DNA from: Thalassotalea nanhaiensis
Lineage (GTDB): Bacteria; Pseudomonadota; Gammaproteobacteria; Enterobacterales; Alteromonadaceae
DNA length: 64,000 bases
Direction: 5' to 3'
NCBI RefSeq assembly: GCF_031583575.1
Contig: NZ_CP134146.1
Coordinates: 3,534,001-3,598,000 of the forward strand
Shown: piece by piece, positions 27,684-35,386 of the stretch
Numbering within the stretch: position 1 is the stretch's first letter
Layout: every line of letters begins with the position of its first letter
The notes under the pieces: model-generated
Told to the model about the DNA's origin: nothing
What the model saw: only the letters and a program-made list of their open reading frames with translations
The model's database searches: none
Program-made: the position numbers and the translations under genes

Positions 27684-28586
27684 ATGGATAACTTATTAAA
27701 TTTTGCTGCAATTGATCAGCACATACTCATCATTCTTGCTATCGATATTGGCATTGCAATATTGTTGCTCTCAGCAATGCGCTTTATCGCCGGATTGTCA
27801 GCTAAGGTAAATACTACTGACGAACTGGCTAAAGAAGACAACTTTGCCTTTGGCATTAGTGTAGCTGGCTCTGTTGCTGCGTTAGGTATTGTAATGACAG
27901 GGGCAATTACCGGTGAACATGCTTCAAGCTATGAAGTAGAAGCTATTGGCATGTTTTCTTATGGTTTATTTGGTCTGATATTGATCAAACTAGGACGTTT
28001 AATTCACGATAAAATTGCACTCAATCAACTGGATAAAATGGCCGAGATTAAAAAACGAAATATTTCGGTAGGTATTGTTGACGCTGCTGGCGTTATTGCT
28101 ACGGCAATCGTTATTCGCGCGGTACTAATTTGGGTTGATGGTTTAGATGTATATACCTTTGTCGCTATAGGCAGCGGCTTTGTCGTATCGCAGGTGATAT
28201 TGGTGCTGGTTACTCGCATTCGTGAAGTGCATTTTGCTAAAAATAACCAAAAGGACTGTATGCAAGAGGCGTTAACTGACGGTCAAATAGCTTTGGCGAT
28301 TCGTTACAGCGGTCAAATAATCTCAACAGCGCTTGCTGTTACAGCCGCCAGCTACTTTTTAATTTATACGCCAGAAACCATTGTTGAAAACTTAATGGGT
28401 TGGTTAGTATTTGGCTTGATAATGACTGTGGTTGTATCGGTACTAACATCAATTGCCAAGCGCATCGTTTTATGGGGAATTAATATGGCAGAGGAAGTAG
28501 ACCAACAACATAATGTTGGTGTTGCCAGTGTTGAAATGGCGGTAAGTATTTCTATCGCATTAATTTTAACTGCCTTAATGTTATAG
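27684..28586 (+). CDS. DUF350 family inner-membrane protein (YjfL-like)
   Basis: 300 residues with about eight TM helices arranged as two similar halves, as expected of two DUF350 units: FAFGISVAGSVAALGIVMTGAI in the first half and ALAIRYSGQIISTALAVTAA in the second. E. coli YjfL is a shorter member encoded with yjfI, yjfJ and yjfK. The function is unknown. It is the second gene of the cluster, 14 bp after the lipoprotein gene and 116 bp before the DUF2170 gene, where a second promoter and operators occur. Confidence 0.85.
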   Translation: MDNLLNFAAIDQHILIILAIDIGIAILLLSAMRFIAGLSAKVNTTDELAKEDNFAFGISVAGSVAALGIVMTGAITGEHASSYEVEAIGMFSYGLFGLILIKLGRLIHDKIALNQLDKMAEIKKRNISVGIVDAAGVIATAIVIRAVLIWVDGLDVYTFVAIGSGFVVSQVILVLVTRIREVHFAKNNQKDCMQEALTDGQIALAIRYSGQIISTALAVTAASYFLIYTPETIVENLMGWLVFGLIMTVVVSVLTSIAKRIVLWGINMAEEVDQQHNVGVASVEMAVSISIALILTALML

Positions 28587-28604
28587 AAGATAATAAATTA
28601 CACC

Positions 28605-28632
28605 TTGACATATTATGTCAACATGCTAAATT
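28605..28632 (+). promoter_or_regulatory. Candidate promoter of the DUF2170-PspA-like genes
   Basis: Perfect -35 TTGACA (28605-28610), 16-bp spacer, extended -10 TGC-TAAATT (28624-28632). The -35 box is embedded in operator copy 2, and operator copy 3 begins a few bases after the predicted start point. Confidence 0.65.
28606..28620. promoter_or_regulatory. Palindromic operator copy 2, TGACATATTATGTCA
   Basis: Seven-base inverted repeat around a central T, identical in its 13-base core to copy 1. It overlaps the -35 hexamer. Its centre (28613) is 36 bp from the centre of copy 3 (28649). Confidence 0.72.
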
Positions 28633-28642
28633 TACATTACTC

Positions 28643-28655
28643 GACATAATATGTC
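28643..28655. promoter_or_regulatory. Palindromic operator copy 3, GACATAATATGTC
   Basis: The exact reverse complement of the copy 1 core, just downstream of the predicted transcription start. With copy 2 it brackets the promoter, a layout typical of repression by paired dimers. Confidence 0.7.
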
Positions 28656-28680
28656 AGACAATATTAACTGTCTGACTTTT
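28653..28680 (+). terminator. Leader hairpin with short T-run ahead of the DUF2170 gene
   Basis: Perfect 8-base arms GTCAGACA / TGTCTGAC with an 8-base loop, followed by TTTT. It could end transcripts coming from the DUF350 gene or act as a leaky attenuator. It shares three bases with operator copy 3. The short T-run makes efficient termination uncertain. Confidence 0.5.
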
Positions 28681-28702
28681 GTCTTGATTAAAAAGGATAA
28701 CC

Positions 28703-29116
28703 ATGAACATTCATAAAATAGCTGATCATCTAAATGCATTAGCTGACCAATCGGCAACTGGATTAATGTTTGATTGCCAACCTATTTCAGGTGACGTTGA
28801 TGTTTTACAAATAACCATCACCGATCGTGAAGAGTTACCAATTTTTGTTTCAGTTACTGATGATCAAATTCTTTGTATTACCTATCTATGGGCAGAAACG
28901 GAAGTAAAAAGCAATAAACGCGTAGACATGTTAGAAGCAATGCTTGAAATGAGTATACCGATGCCATTGTCATCATTTTCGAAAATAGGCGATAAATATG
29001 TCATTTTCGGCGCACTTTCAATTGGCTCTTCATTTAATGATATTGAACATGAATTAGCCGTGCTTAGTAATAATGCAATTGAAGTAATTGACGATATGGA
29101 TGAATTTTTAGTTTAA
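28703..29116 (+). CDS. DUF2170 family protein (YjfI-like)
   Basis: 137 residues, acidic and soluble with no signal peptide. The sequence fits the YjfI/DUF2170 group by its DVLQITITDREELPIFVSVTDDQILCI strands, MLEAMLEMSIPMPLSSFSKIGDKYVIFGALS, and the C-terminal helix. The function is unknown. In E. coli yjfI precedes the PspA homologue yjfJ, and the same order holds here (58 bp gap). An AAGGAT ribosome-binding site supports the start. Family assignment is from recall of pattern and context. Confidence 0.8.
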   Translation: MNIHKIADHLNALADQSATGLMFDCQPISGDVDVLQITITDREELPIFVSVTDDQILCITYLWAETEVKSNKRVDMLEAMLEMSIPMPLSSFSKIGDKYVIFGALSIGSSFNDIEHELAVLSNNAIEVIDDMDEFLV

Positions 29117-29174
29117 ACGCAGATGCGATAAACAAAAATCTATCAATATCCAGTACAGAATTAATGGAGTACTT

Positions 29175-29864
29175 ATGAGTATTTTTAAGAAAATTATGAC
29201 CGCGATTCGCGGCGGTGCAACTGAAATGGGTGAAGGCATAGTTGATGCCAACGCTACCCGTATTTTTGAACAAGAAATTCGTGATGCAGAGAATCATTTA
29301 ACTAAAGCTAAACGCGACCTGACTGCGGTTATGGCACAACAAATGGCTTCAAGCCGTGATGTTGATAAAGTAAAGCGAGATATCGCCGAGCACGAAGGCT
29401 ACGTAGCGCAAGCGTTAGAAAAAAACAATGAGGCTTTAGCTCTACAAGTTGCAGAAAAAATTGCAAGCTTAGAAAACGAATTAACAACCGGCCAACAAGC
29501 ATTAGATAGTTTTAGTGCTAACGCTGATAGATTGAAAGATCTGGTTAAAAAAGGTGAGCGTCAGGTAACTGAGTATAAACGCCAACTTTCTATGGTTAAA
29601 ACCACCGATAGCGTGCAAAAAGCGACATCAGCAATAACGGATAATTTTTCATCAAGCAGTTCAAAATTGCTGAACGCAAAAGACTCGCTTGAACGCATTA
29701 AAGCAAAACAACAAAAATTTGATGACCAACTAAAAGCCGCAGAAGTACTTGATGCTGAAAACTCTGACAACTCGTTAGAAGCACAACTTAAAGCCGCTGG
29801 AATTGGTAGCCAAGACAATAGTGCAAACTCTGTACTTGAACGTATTAAAGCGAAACAAAAATAG
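29175..29864 (+). CDS. PspA/IM30 family protein (YjfJ-like)
   Basis: 229 residues, almost entirely alpha-helical coiled coil. The N-terminal helix MSIFKKIMTAIRGGATEMGEG is amphipathic as in PspA, followed by DANATRIFEQEIRDAENHLTKAKRDL and long heptad stretches to about residue 170. PspA-family proteins form ESCRT-III-like polymers on stressed inner membranes. The C-terminal part repeats LERIKAKQ twice (about residues 174 and 221). There is no PspB, PspC or PspF nearby, so this is not the classical psp operon but the DUF350/DUF2170/DUF2491-associated version. Confidence 0.9.
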   Translation: MSIFKKIMTAIRGGATEMGEGIVDANATRIFEQEIRDAENHLTKAKRDLTAVMAQQMASSRDVDKVKRDIAEHEGYVAQALEKNNEALALQVAEKIASLENELTTGQQALDSFSANADRLKDLVKKGERQVTEYKRQLSMVKTTDSVQKATSAITDNFSSSSSKLLNAKDSLERIKAKQQKFDDQLKAAEVLDAENSDNSLEAQLKAAGIGSQDNSANSVLERIKAKQK

Positions 29865-29890
29865 TAACGTTTCTATAAATAAAACGTGTA

Positions 29891-29914
29891 CAGGCATCAG
29901 TGATCTGATGCCTG
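29891..29914 (+). other. Intergenic RNA hairpin without T-tract
   Basis: Arms CAGGCATCA / TGATGCCTG form a perfect 9-bp stem with loop GTGATC, between the PspA-like and DUF2491 genes. Without a U-run it is more likely an mRNA-stability or processing hairpin than a terminator. Confidence 0.5.
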
Positions 29915-29943
29915 CTAAATTACTCTAAATTTACTGGTGGCAG

Positions 29944-30585
29944 ATGAGCTTTTTTAAAAAGCTGTTTAATAAAGACAGCAATACACAACGTCAATTAAAC
30001 CAACCCCAAGATCTAATGATTAACGATATCATTATTTTTTCTGACAGCTTTGCCCTACCGGAAAACCTGCGCAATAGTCAATTTCAAGTCGCGCATATTA
30101 ATACTCATGAATTTGAGCATAGTCAAATTACTGAATGGCAACTCGATGGCTCCGCCAACCAGCAGATTTATTTAAGCCTTGAACAAGGTCAACAGCAATA
30201 CTTGAAACTTACCATGAAAATTGCTGATGGTTGTATAGAAGAATTGTTTAACCTTGATGAATTTTCTGAAATATTCGACGCCCCTGGTAATGCATTGTTA
30301 AGCAGAATTGCTGAGACATCACCAACACTTGGATGGACGAGCGAGCAATATCAACAAACTACCTTTGCGCAAATGGGTTACTTTCATCGTCAAGATCATC
30401 GCACTAATAAACCGTCAGAATTTGAAGGTGAAGACTCGGGCGAAGTATTTGAATTTTATAGCTTACGCGGTGTTGATGATCAATACTCTATTGACATTCA
30501 AATATGGCAAGATGGCGACACCGATGTATTTTTGAATTTATACCGCCCAACATCCGATATCAAAGAATATTATCCAGGAAGCTAA
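29944..30585 (+). CDS. DUF2491 family protein (YjfK-like)
   Basis: 213 residues, soluble and acidic. It starts MSFFKKLFNKD, an amphipathic basic helix similar to that of the preceding PspA homologue, which may also bind membrane. Core motifs: YLSLEQGQQQYLKLTMKI, and YSIDIQIWQDGDTDVFLNL near the C-terminus. It corresponds to yjfK of E. coli by position and pattern. The function is unknown. It ends 1 bp before the next gene, so the two are co-translated. Confidence 0.82.
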   Translation: MSFFKKLFNKDSNTQRQLNQPQDLMINDIIIFSDSFALPENLRNSQFQVAHINTHEFEHSQITEWQLDGSANQQIYLSLEQGQQQYLKLTMKIADGCIEELFNLDEFSEIFDAPGNALLSRIAETSPTLGWTSEQYQQTTFAQMGYFHRQDHRTNKPSEFEGEDSGEVFEFYSLRGVDDQYSIDIQIWQDGDTDVFLNLYRPTSDIKEYYPGS

Positions 30586-30586
30586 G

Positions 30587-30910
30587 ATGACGACTAGGAA
30601 AGTACCTGACAAATGGCAATCAAATGTAAACGCAGTTAAAGCTGTACAAGTTGCATTTGATATGGATGAAAAAGTACAGAAAGAAATACGAAAAGCGGCA
30701 GTTGAAGCTAGCCTAAGTCCTTCAGATCAAATCAGAATGATATTAGGGCTACCAGTTCATAAAAAACCTAAACGTCCTCGTTTAACAGTGTCTCTTAGCG
30801 GTGAAGACTATCAAGTATTAGGTGAAAAGTACGGTATAGAGCCCACGCAACAATTGGAAATAAAACGCAAATTAATGGATGAATTAATCGACTTTGTTAA
30901 TAACAGTTAA
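30587..30910 (+). CDS. Small protein with two ribbon-helix-helix-like segments, candidate regulator
   Basis: 107 residues. Residues about 17-54 (VKAVQVAFDMDEKVQKEIRK, then helix AAVEASLSPSDQIRMILGLP) have the strand-helix-turn-helix pattern of CopG/MetJ-type RHH proteins, and about 64-105 (RPRLTVSLSGEDYQVLGEKY and QQLEIKRKLMDELIDFV) look like a second unit. A basic linker (KKPKRP) joins them. I do not recognise a named family. A tandem RHH protein could bind a palindrome as a single chain or as a dimer of pseudo-dimers, which makes it the best local candidate to bind the GACATA-W-TATGTC operators. This is inference from pattern only. Confidence 0.7.
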   Translation: MTTRKVPDKWQSNVNAVKAVQVAFDMDEKVQKEIRKAAVEASLSPSDQIRMILGLPVHKKPKRPRLTVSLSGEDYQVLGEKYGIEPTQQLEIKRKLMDELIDFVNNS

Positions 30911-31005
30911 ATTTAACGTTAATTGATTACAACTCGTTACTACATTATTCAGCGAATGAGAGTAGAATGGCTGAGTATTCGTCTGTTTAGAGAGTGTCAA
31001 TTTCT

Positions 31006-31470
31006 ATGCTAGTTTTTATCCGCAAAGTACGTTTTTATAAAGTCGATGAATTCGGCGTTAAGAATTATCACAACAGTTACCTTATTGCTATGGCCTTTGT
31101 CATGCTATACGCAATTATGTTCTTATTTTCTGGTGCATTATTACATTTCGAAAGCGCTTATAGCGACGCCAACATCACCACATTTTATGAAGCCTTTTGG
31201 ACATTACAAATGACTGCTAGCACGATTGGCTATGGCGATTTTCATCCGGTATCAACGGGCGGCAAAGTCATAGCAACGTTAACGTTTTATATCGGCTTCG
31301 GTTTAGTAGGTTTTATTGTTACCAAGGTAGTAGGCTCGTTTATTGGTTTTTCAAATACCGATGTAAGGAACCGAGAATTACGTAAGCAAAATGCTGAAAT
31401 TATTGAGCGTAATAAAATGCTTGAGAGAAAAGTAGACTCGTTAGTAAAAGTGTTAGAAAAAATCAGCTAA
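31006..31470 (+). CDS. Two-TM potassium channel-like protein with C-terminal coiled coil
   Basis: 154 residues from the ATG at 31006 (a GTG four codons upstream at 30994 is an alternative). TM1 (about 25-48), pore helix and selectivity filter MTASTIGYGDFHPVSTGG containing TIGYGD, TM2 (about 85-110), then a heptad-rich tail (ELRKQNAEIIERNKMLERKV) suited to tetramer formation. It resembles KcsA-like channels. It is the last gene of the cluster, 95 bp after the RHH-like gene. A channel beside a PspA homologue suggests a role in ion or potential control under membrane stress. Confidence 0.88.
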   Translation: MLVFIRKVRFYKVDEFGVKNYHNSYLIAMAFVMLYAIMFLFSGALLHFESAYSDANITTFYEAFWTLQMTASTIGYGDFHPVSTGGKVIATLTFYIGFGLVGFIVTKVVGSFIGFSNTDVRNRELRKQNAEIIERNKMLERKVDSLVKVLEKIS

Positions 31471-31496
31471 ACGTATCGTTAGCTGATTTAGCTTTT
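31460..31496 (+). terminator. Terminator overlapping the channel gene stop
   Basis: Stem AAATCAGCTAA / TTAGCTGATTT (11 bp) with loop ACGTATCG. The left arm includes the stop codon. It is followed by T-rich sequence (AGCTTTTC). ygiF converges 9 bp further on. Confidence 0.6.
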
Positions 31497-31504
31497 CAAG
31501 TGGG

Positions 31505-33010
31505 CTATTTTAGCCAGTAAGGTTGTAAATTTAACGCCGCGGCTTTGCAATGCTCTAAAGCACATAACAAGTTTTCAACTTTGTCATCTAACCAACAAAT
31601 AAGTTTTTGTGGAACCTCTTCACTACTCTGCTGTAAATGGTCTTTTAACAGAGTTAATGTTTCTAGTTCATCAATTCCTAAATGAATGTCCAACCAAGGA
31701 CCTCTAAAGTCCATTCGTTTATCTACATTGTACAAGCCACCAAACCAACTACCGGTTAGTAAACTTCTAATGATTAAATGATGCTTTTCAATATATTCAT
31801 CAACGGTTAAAGGCTTATCATGATGAATGGCTTTATCTAACGTGCCCAAATTTAACGATAACCAACTAGGCGCGAGATCTAGAAGTTCGGTTTCATGCTG
31901 TTTTTCTTCTAAATCATTAACAATAAATTCAAGCATACTTAATTGTAATAAATTAAACGCCTCACTATGCAGTAATATACCCATTTGCTCGAAGTCGATT
32001 AACTGATGTTTTTCATTTTTTAGTTCAGCTAACAGGTTTTTACTGTACTCAATTTTTTTCCGGTAATTGCCTTTCTTAGTGGTTAATTCGCGAATTTGGC
32101 GGGCTGGTTCAACCCAAACTAATTCAGCTAAAATCGTTTTAATTTGGCTACGAATAGGATCAGCTTTATCGCAAGGCAAATAGTCTTGATATAACCACAA
32201 GCCATGCCTTGCTAATGCCAAAGAATCTGAAATATCTTTCAACACCTGCAAATTCGGCTTAGCGACAAATTGACTTACTAACTGCTGCAATTGCGTTAAA
32301 CATTCACTAAAACCAGCTTTAAATGATTCAGCGATGGTCATGTCATTGTCAATTGCTAACACGGTACTGCCGCTGCTGATATGCGACTCTGTTTGGCCAA
32401 AAACTAAACCATAGCCTCTTGCTGCTTTGCTCAGCGTTCCTGGTCGCATTTCTAAAACAGAAATCAACGAATGCGCAAGAGTAAAAATAGAATTAGCATT
32501 ACCACTAACTAACTCTAATTCTATTTCATTAATAAGTTCACTGCTTTGACTTGAGCGCACTTCACCTTGATCAAATGCCAGTTCAATTTGACTTTTATCA
32601 GGCATGGTGATCAACCATGTCATGCGGGTAAAATTAGTATCAAATAACGGCGTTAATTGTTCTTGCACTGATGTAACATCAAAGTCGGTAGGCCATATTT
32701 CGTGACTAAATAATGCTAAGTTAACATCAGCAGAATCTAAAGCAATGTTGTATTCAGGTCGCTGATGTAACCCGCCCACAGTAACGCCAGCCGTTTTAAT
32801 CGTTTGTTCAATCTCCCCCTTATTATTTTGCCGAATACGCAGGCCAATATCTGCCTTTCTAAGAGCTAAATTTGGCGTATCAAAATAACAGTTAGCGAGA
32901 GTTTTAGTTTCGCAAGAAAACGGAAGTTTTAATTGGTTTAAAAGGTTAGTAATAACAGCAGGTATATCGTCACCTAAAACTAAATATTTCAGTTCTATTT
33001 CAGTGTCCAT
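31505..33010 (-). CDS. ygiF: CYTH-CHAD domain protein, inorganic triphosphatase-like (YgiF)
   Basis: 501 residues. The N-terminal CYTH domain (about 1-200) starts with the metal-binding EIELKY (ExExK) motif and has acidic and basic tunnel residues (GLRIRQNNKGEIEQTIKT; EIELEL). The C-terminal CHAD domain (about 225-490) is helical with several conserved His/Arg (LARHGLWLYQ, DFRGPWLDIH). The family hydrolyses triphosphate, and CHAD binds polyphosphate. In E. coli ygiF lies beside glnE and ygiM, and the neighbours here are consistent apart from the inserted cluster. Confidence 0.92.
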   Translation of the reverse strand: MDTEIELKYLVLGDDIPAVITNLLNQLKLPFSCETKTLANCYFDTPNLALRKADIGLRIRQNNKGEIEQTIKTAGVTVGGLHQRPEYNIALDSADVNLALFSHEIWPTDFDVTSVQEQLTPLFDTNFTRMTWLITMPDKSQIELAFDQGEVRSSQSSELINEIELELVSGNANSIFTLAHSLISVLEMRPGTLSKAARGYGLVFGQTESHISSGSTVLAIDNDMTIAESFKAGFSECLTQLQQLVSQFVAKPNLQVLKDISDSLALARHGLWLYQDYLPCDKADPIRSQIKTILAELVWVEPARQIRELTTKKGNYRKKIEYSKNLLAELKNEKHQLIDFEQMGILLHSEAFNLLQLSMLEFIVNDLEEKQHETELLDLAPSWLSLNLGTLDKAIHHDKPLTVDEYIEKHHLIIRSLLTGSWFGGLYNVDKRMDFRGPWLDIHLGIDELETLTLLKDHLQQSSEEVPQKLICWLDDKVENLLCALEHCKAAALNLQPYWLK

Positions 33011-33228
33011 TAAAGTTTGTATGCATTCTTATATTTTAGTTAGTGGATTGTTAACCATACAAAAGCTTAAACTTGCTTTCAATCAAAAAATGTACAATTT
33101 TACAATTACCGCAATATATTTATAAATTAAATCAAAAAATAAGCACAGATACAGTGAGTTAATCTTGCTATCCCTTGCACAAACACCTAATATTTAATGC
33201 AAATAATTACCGTATTTAGAAGTCAGTA

Positions 33229-33822
33229 ATGAACACTATTCAAAAAATAATCAGCCTATTGATCCTTACAATTTCTTGCTCAGTAACAGCACAAGAAAGC
33301 GCTGAAAATAAAACAGGTTTCATCAGTGATGACTTGTTTATTTATTTTCACTCAGGCCCAGGTACTCAATATCGAATTTTAGGTAGCATTAACGCTGGCG
33401 AAGAAGTGCAATTGCTCGGCGCTGTTGAAAACGAGTATCAACAAGTTCAAGATGCACAAAACCGCACCGGCTGGGTGGATGCTAAATATATTTCTGCGAC
33501 ACCAGGTTTACGAGTTGTGCTTGCAGAGCTTAATGAAGAATTGGCAGATAAGACCGCACAACTTGGTAACTTGCAAAGCAAAATGAGTGAAACCAATAAA
33601 CAACTCAATGCGTTAAAACAACAAAACCAACAAATAACAAAAGAAAATCAAGAAATCAGTCAAAAATTTGAACAAGCCAGCAGCGAGTTGGATGAAAAAG
33701 ATTTAGATTTAAAACTCACTTGGTTTACTTATGGCGCAGGCGTTCTAGTATTGGGTTTGATCCTTGGATTGATATTGCCACGATTTGCCAGTCGTAAAAG
33801 TAGCTATTCATCTTGGGGATAA
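33229..33822 (+). CDS. ygiM: SH3-domain membrane protein YgiM (TIGR04211 type)
   Basis: 197 residues: signal peptide (1-21), bacterial SH3 domain (about 30-92: FISDDLFIYFHSGPGTQYRIL, VQDAQNRTGWVDAKYIS), a coiled coil (about 100-160) and a C-terminal TM helix (about 167-188) with a short basic tail. This matches E. coli YgiM. Its role in the envelope is not established. It is divergent from ygiF across 218 bp. The next gene begins 6 bp after it, but that gene belongs to the polysaccharide block. Confidence 0.9.
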   Translation: MNTIQKIISLLILTISCSVTAQESAENKTGFISDDLFIYFHSGPGTQYRILGSINAGEEVQLLGAVENEYQQVQDAQNRTGWVDAKYISATPGLRVVLAELNEELADKTAQLGNLQSKMSETNKQLNALKQQNQQITKENQEISQKFEQASSELDEKDLDLKLTWFTYGAGVLVLGLILGLILPRFASRKSSYSSWG

Positions 33823-33828
33823 ACGTAG

Positions 33829-34896
33829 ATGAATATTTTTTTTGATACCAAGCAACTTTATTTTATTCCTCAATACTTGCCCGTATACCGTGAGTTGGAA
33901 AAGCGTGGTCACAAGGTTACGTTAGCAATTTACCCAAGTACCCATGATAATATAATCGAAGATATCGCTAAAAAAGAAAATTTAAACATTATCTGGGTTA
34001 AAAACAATGAGGAATCATTAAACGCATACAAAGAAGGCAAAGCAGATTGGGTATTCTTTGGCAACCGCTGTAAATTTTTAGATGAGTTACATTCGTTTGC
34101 TAAATCTATTCAACTAGGCCATGGCGTAGGTCCTAAAACGAGTTATTACAGTAAATCAAGCACCAACATGACGGTTAGGTTTGTTGAAGGCGCATATCGT
34201 TGTAAAAGACTGTATGAGTTATTTCCCGAAGGTAACTTCTTTGATGTAGGTTTCAGTAAGCTTGACCCTATATTTAATAAAGACCCGTTACCTTTTGATA
34301 TCGAATCGTTAGGGTTAGATCCGAATAAAAAAACCATTGTTTACGCCCCAACCTTTTACCCAAGTAGTATAGAAAAATTTCATAAAAATTGGCCAGAACA
34401 TTTTGATAACTTTAATATTCTAATTAAGCCTCATTATTTCTCTATTTCTAAGAAGAAACTGCGCAAACAAAAAAAACTGTTAGAGCATTGGGGAAGTTTT
34501 TCAAACACATATTTAGCCAAAACAGAGGACTACTCACTAGTCCCTTTTCTTGCTTTGGGTGACATTTTATTAAGCGATGCGTCTTCAGCGATTATAGAGT
34601 TTGCCGCACTGAATAAACCAACAATACTGTGTAAATTCTTAAAGGTGAGGCTAACCTATAGAGGCCCTTTCAGGTATCGCTTTGAACGCAGAATGGATGA
34701 AGATTATAAGCTTTATTCTGAAATCGCAGAGCCTGTTGAACACTATAAAGACTTAAAAAACGTTGTTGAGAAACATTTATCAACACCAGAGTTAAAAGAA
34801 CAACAACGGCTACAATTAACTGAAAAGTTAGTTGGTACAATTGATGGACAAGTTAGTGTCCGTATTACCAATTACCTAGAAAATTATAAAAAATAA
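33829..34896 (+). CDS. CDP-glycerol glycerophosphotransferase-like protein (module 1)
   Basis: 355 residues without TM helices. The family pattern is present: LGHGVGPK (about 105), GFSKLDPIF (about 142), VYAPTFYPSS (about 168), LIKPHYF, and GDILLSDASSAIIEFAALNKPTIL (about 242-265). Relatives (TagB/TagF) transfer glycerol phosphate or polyol phosphate from CDP-polyol to a lipid-linked glycan on the cytoplasmic side. The companion cytidylyltransferase gene follows 20 bp downstream, which supports a CDP-glycerol-type donor. Start at ATG 33829, just after ygiM. Confidence 0.85.
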   Translation: MNIFFDTKQLYFIPQYLPVYRELEKRGHKVTLAIYPSTHDNIIEDIAKKENLNIIWVKNNEESLNAYKEGKADWVFFGNRCKFLDELHSFAKSIQLGHGVGPKTSYYSKSSTNMTVRFVEGAYRCKRLYELFPEGNFFDVGFSKLDPIFNKDPLPFDIESLGLDPNKKTIVYAPTFYPSSIEKFHKNWPEHFDNFNILIKPHYFSISKKKLRKQKKLLEHWGSFSNTYLAKTEDYSLVPFLALGDILLSDASSAIIEFAALNKPTILCKFLKVRLTYRGPFRYRFERRMDEDYKLYSEIAEPVEHYKDLKNVVEKHLSTPELKEQQRLQLTEKLVGTIDGQVSVRITNYLENYKK

Positions 34897-34916
34897 AGTA
34901 AAGACGAAGGCATCTC

Positions 34917-35330
34917 ATGAAAAAAATAGGCTATACCACAGGGGTTTTTGATTTATTCCATATTGGCCATTTAAATGTACTAAAACGAGCCAAGTTAGAA
35001 TGTGATTACTTAATTGTTGGTGTCACGAGCGATGAGCTATCAATATCAGCAAAAAATAAGAAACCTGTTATACCATTTAGTGAGCGAATGGATATTGTCG
35101 AAGCAATTAAATTTGTTGACGAAGTAGTGCCACAAATGAATTATGACAAAGAAGAAGCATGGAATAATTTGAAATTCGATATGATGTTTGTTGGTGATGA
35201 CTGGAAAGGTACTGACAAGTGGAATCAGATCGAAAAAGATTTTGCTGAAAAAGGAGTGGAAATTTTCTATTTTCCTTATACAACCCACACATCTAGCTCC
35301 ATATTGAGAGAAGCATTAAGTAAAATTTAA
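34917..35330 (+). CDS. Glycerol-3-phosphate cytidylyltransferase-like protein (TagD type, module 1)
   Basis: 137 residues. The nucleotidyltransferase signature GVFDLFHIGHLNVLKRAK carries the HxGH motif, with GVTSDELSISAKNKKP, PFSERMDIVEAI and the C-terminal THTSSSILRE (ISTS-like). It should form CDP-glycerol or a related CDP-polyol from CTP. It supplies the donor for the preceding transferase. A second, diverged copy of this gene pair occurs at 37731-39160. Confidence 0.88.
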   Translation: MKKIGYTTGVFDLFHIGHLNVLKRAKLECDYLIVGVTSDELSISAKNKKPVIPFSERMDIVEAIKFVDEVVPQMNYDKEEAWNNLKFDMMFVGDDWKGTDKWNQIEKDFAEKGVEIFYFPYTTHTSSSILREALSKI

Positions 35331-35386
35331 AGCTTTCACCTATACTAATTAACTTAATAAGAAAAAGAACTGGAGTACCACATTTA

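Noticed and set aside
27296-27691. 131-codon frame inside the basic tail of the lipoprotein gene
   Set aside because: It is the alternative frame of a Lys/Arg/Ser-rich coding region; the frame of the lipoprotein has the signal sequence and the ribosome-binding site.
29175-29864. Classical psp operon (pspABC with pspF)
   Set aside because: No PspB, PspC or divergent PspF gene is present; the neighbours are DUF350, DUF2170 and DUF2491.
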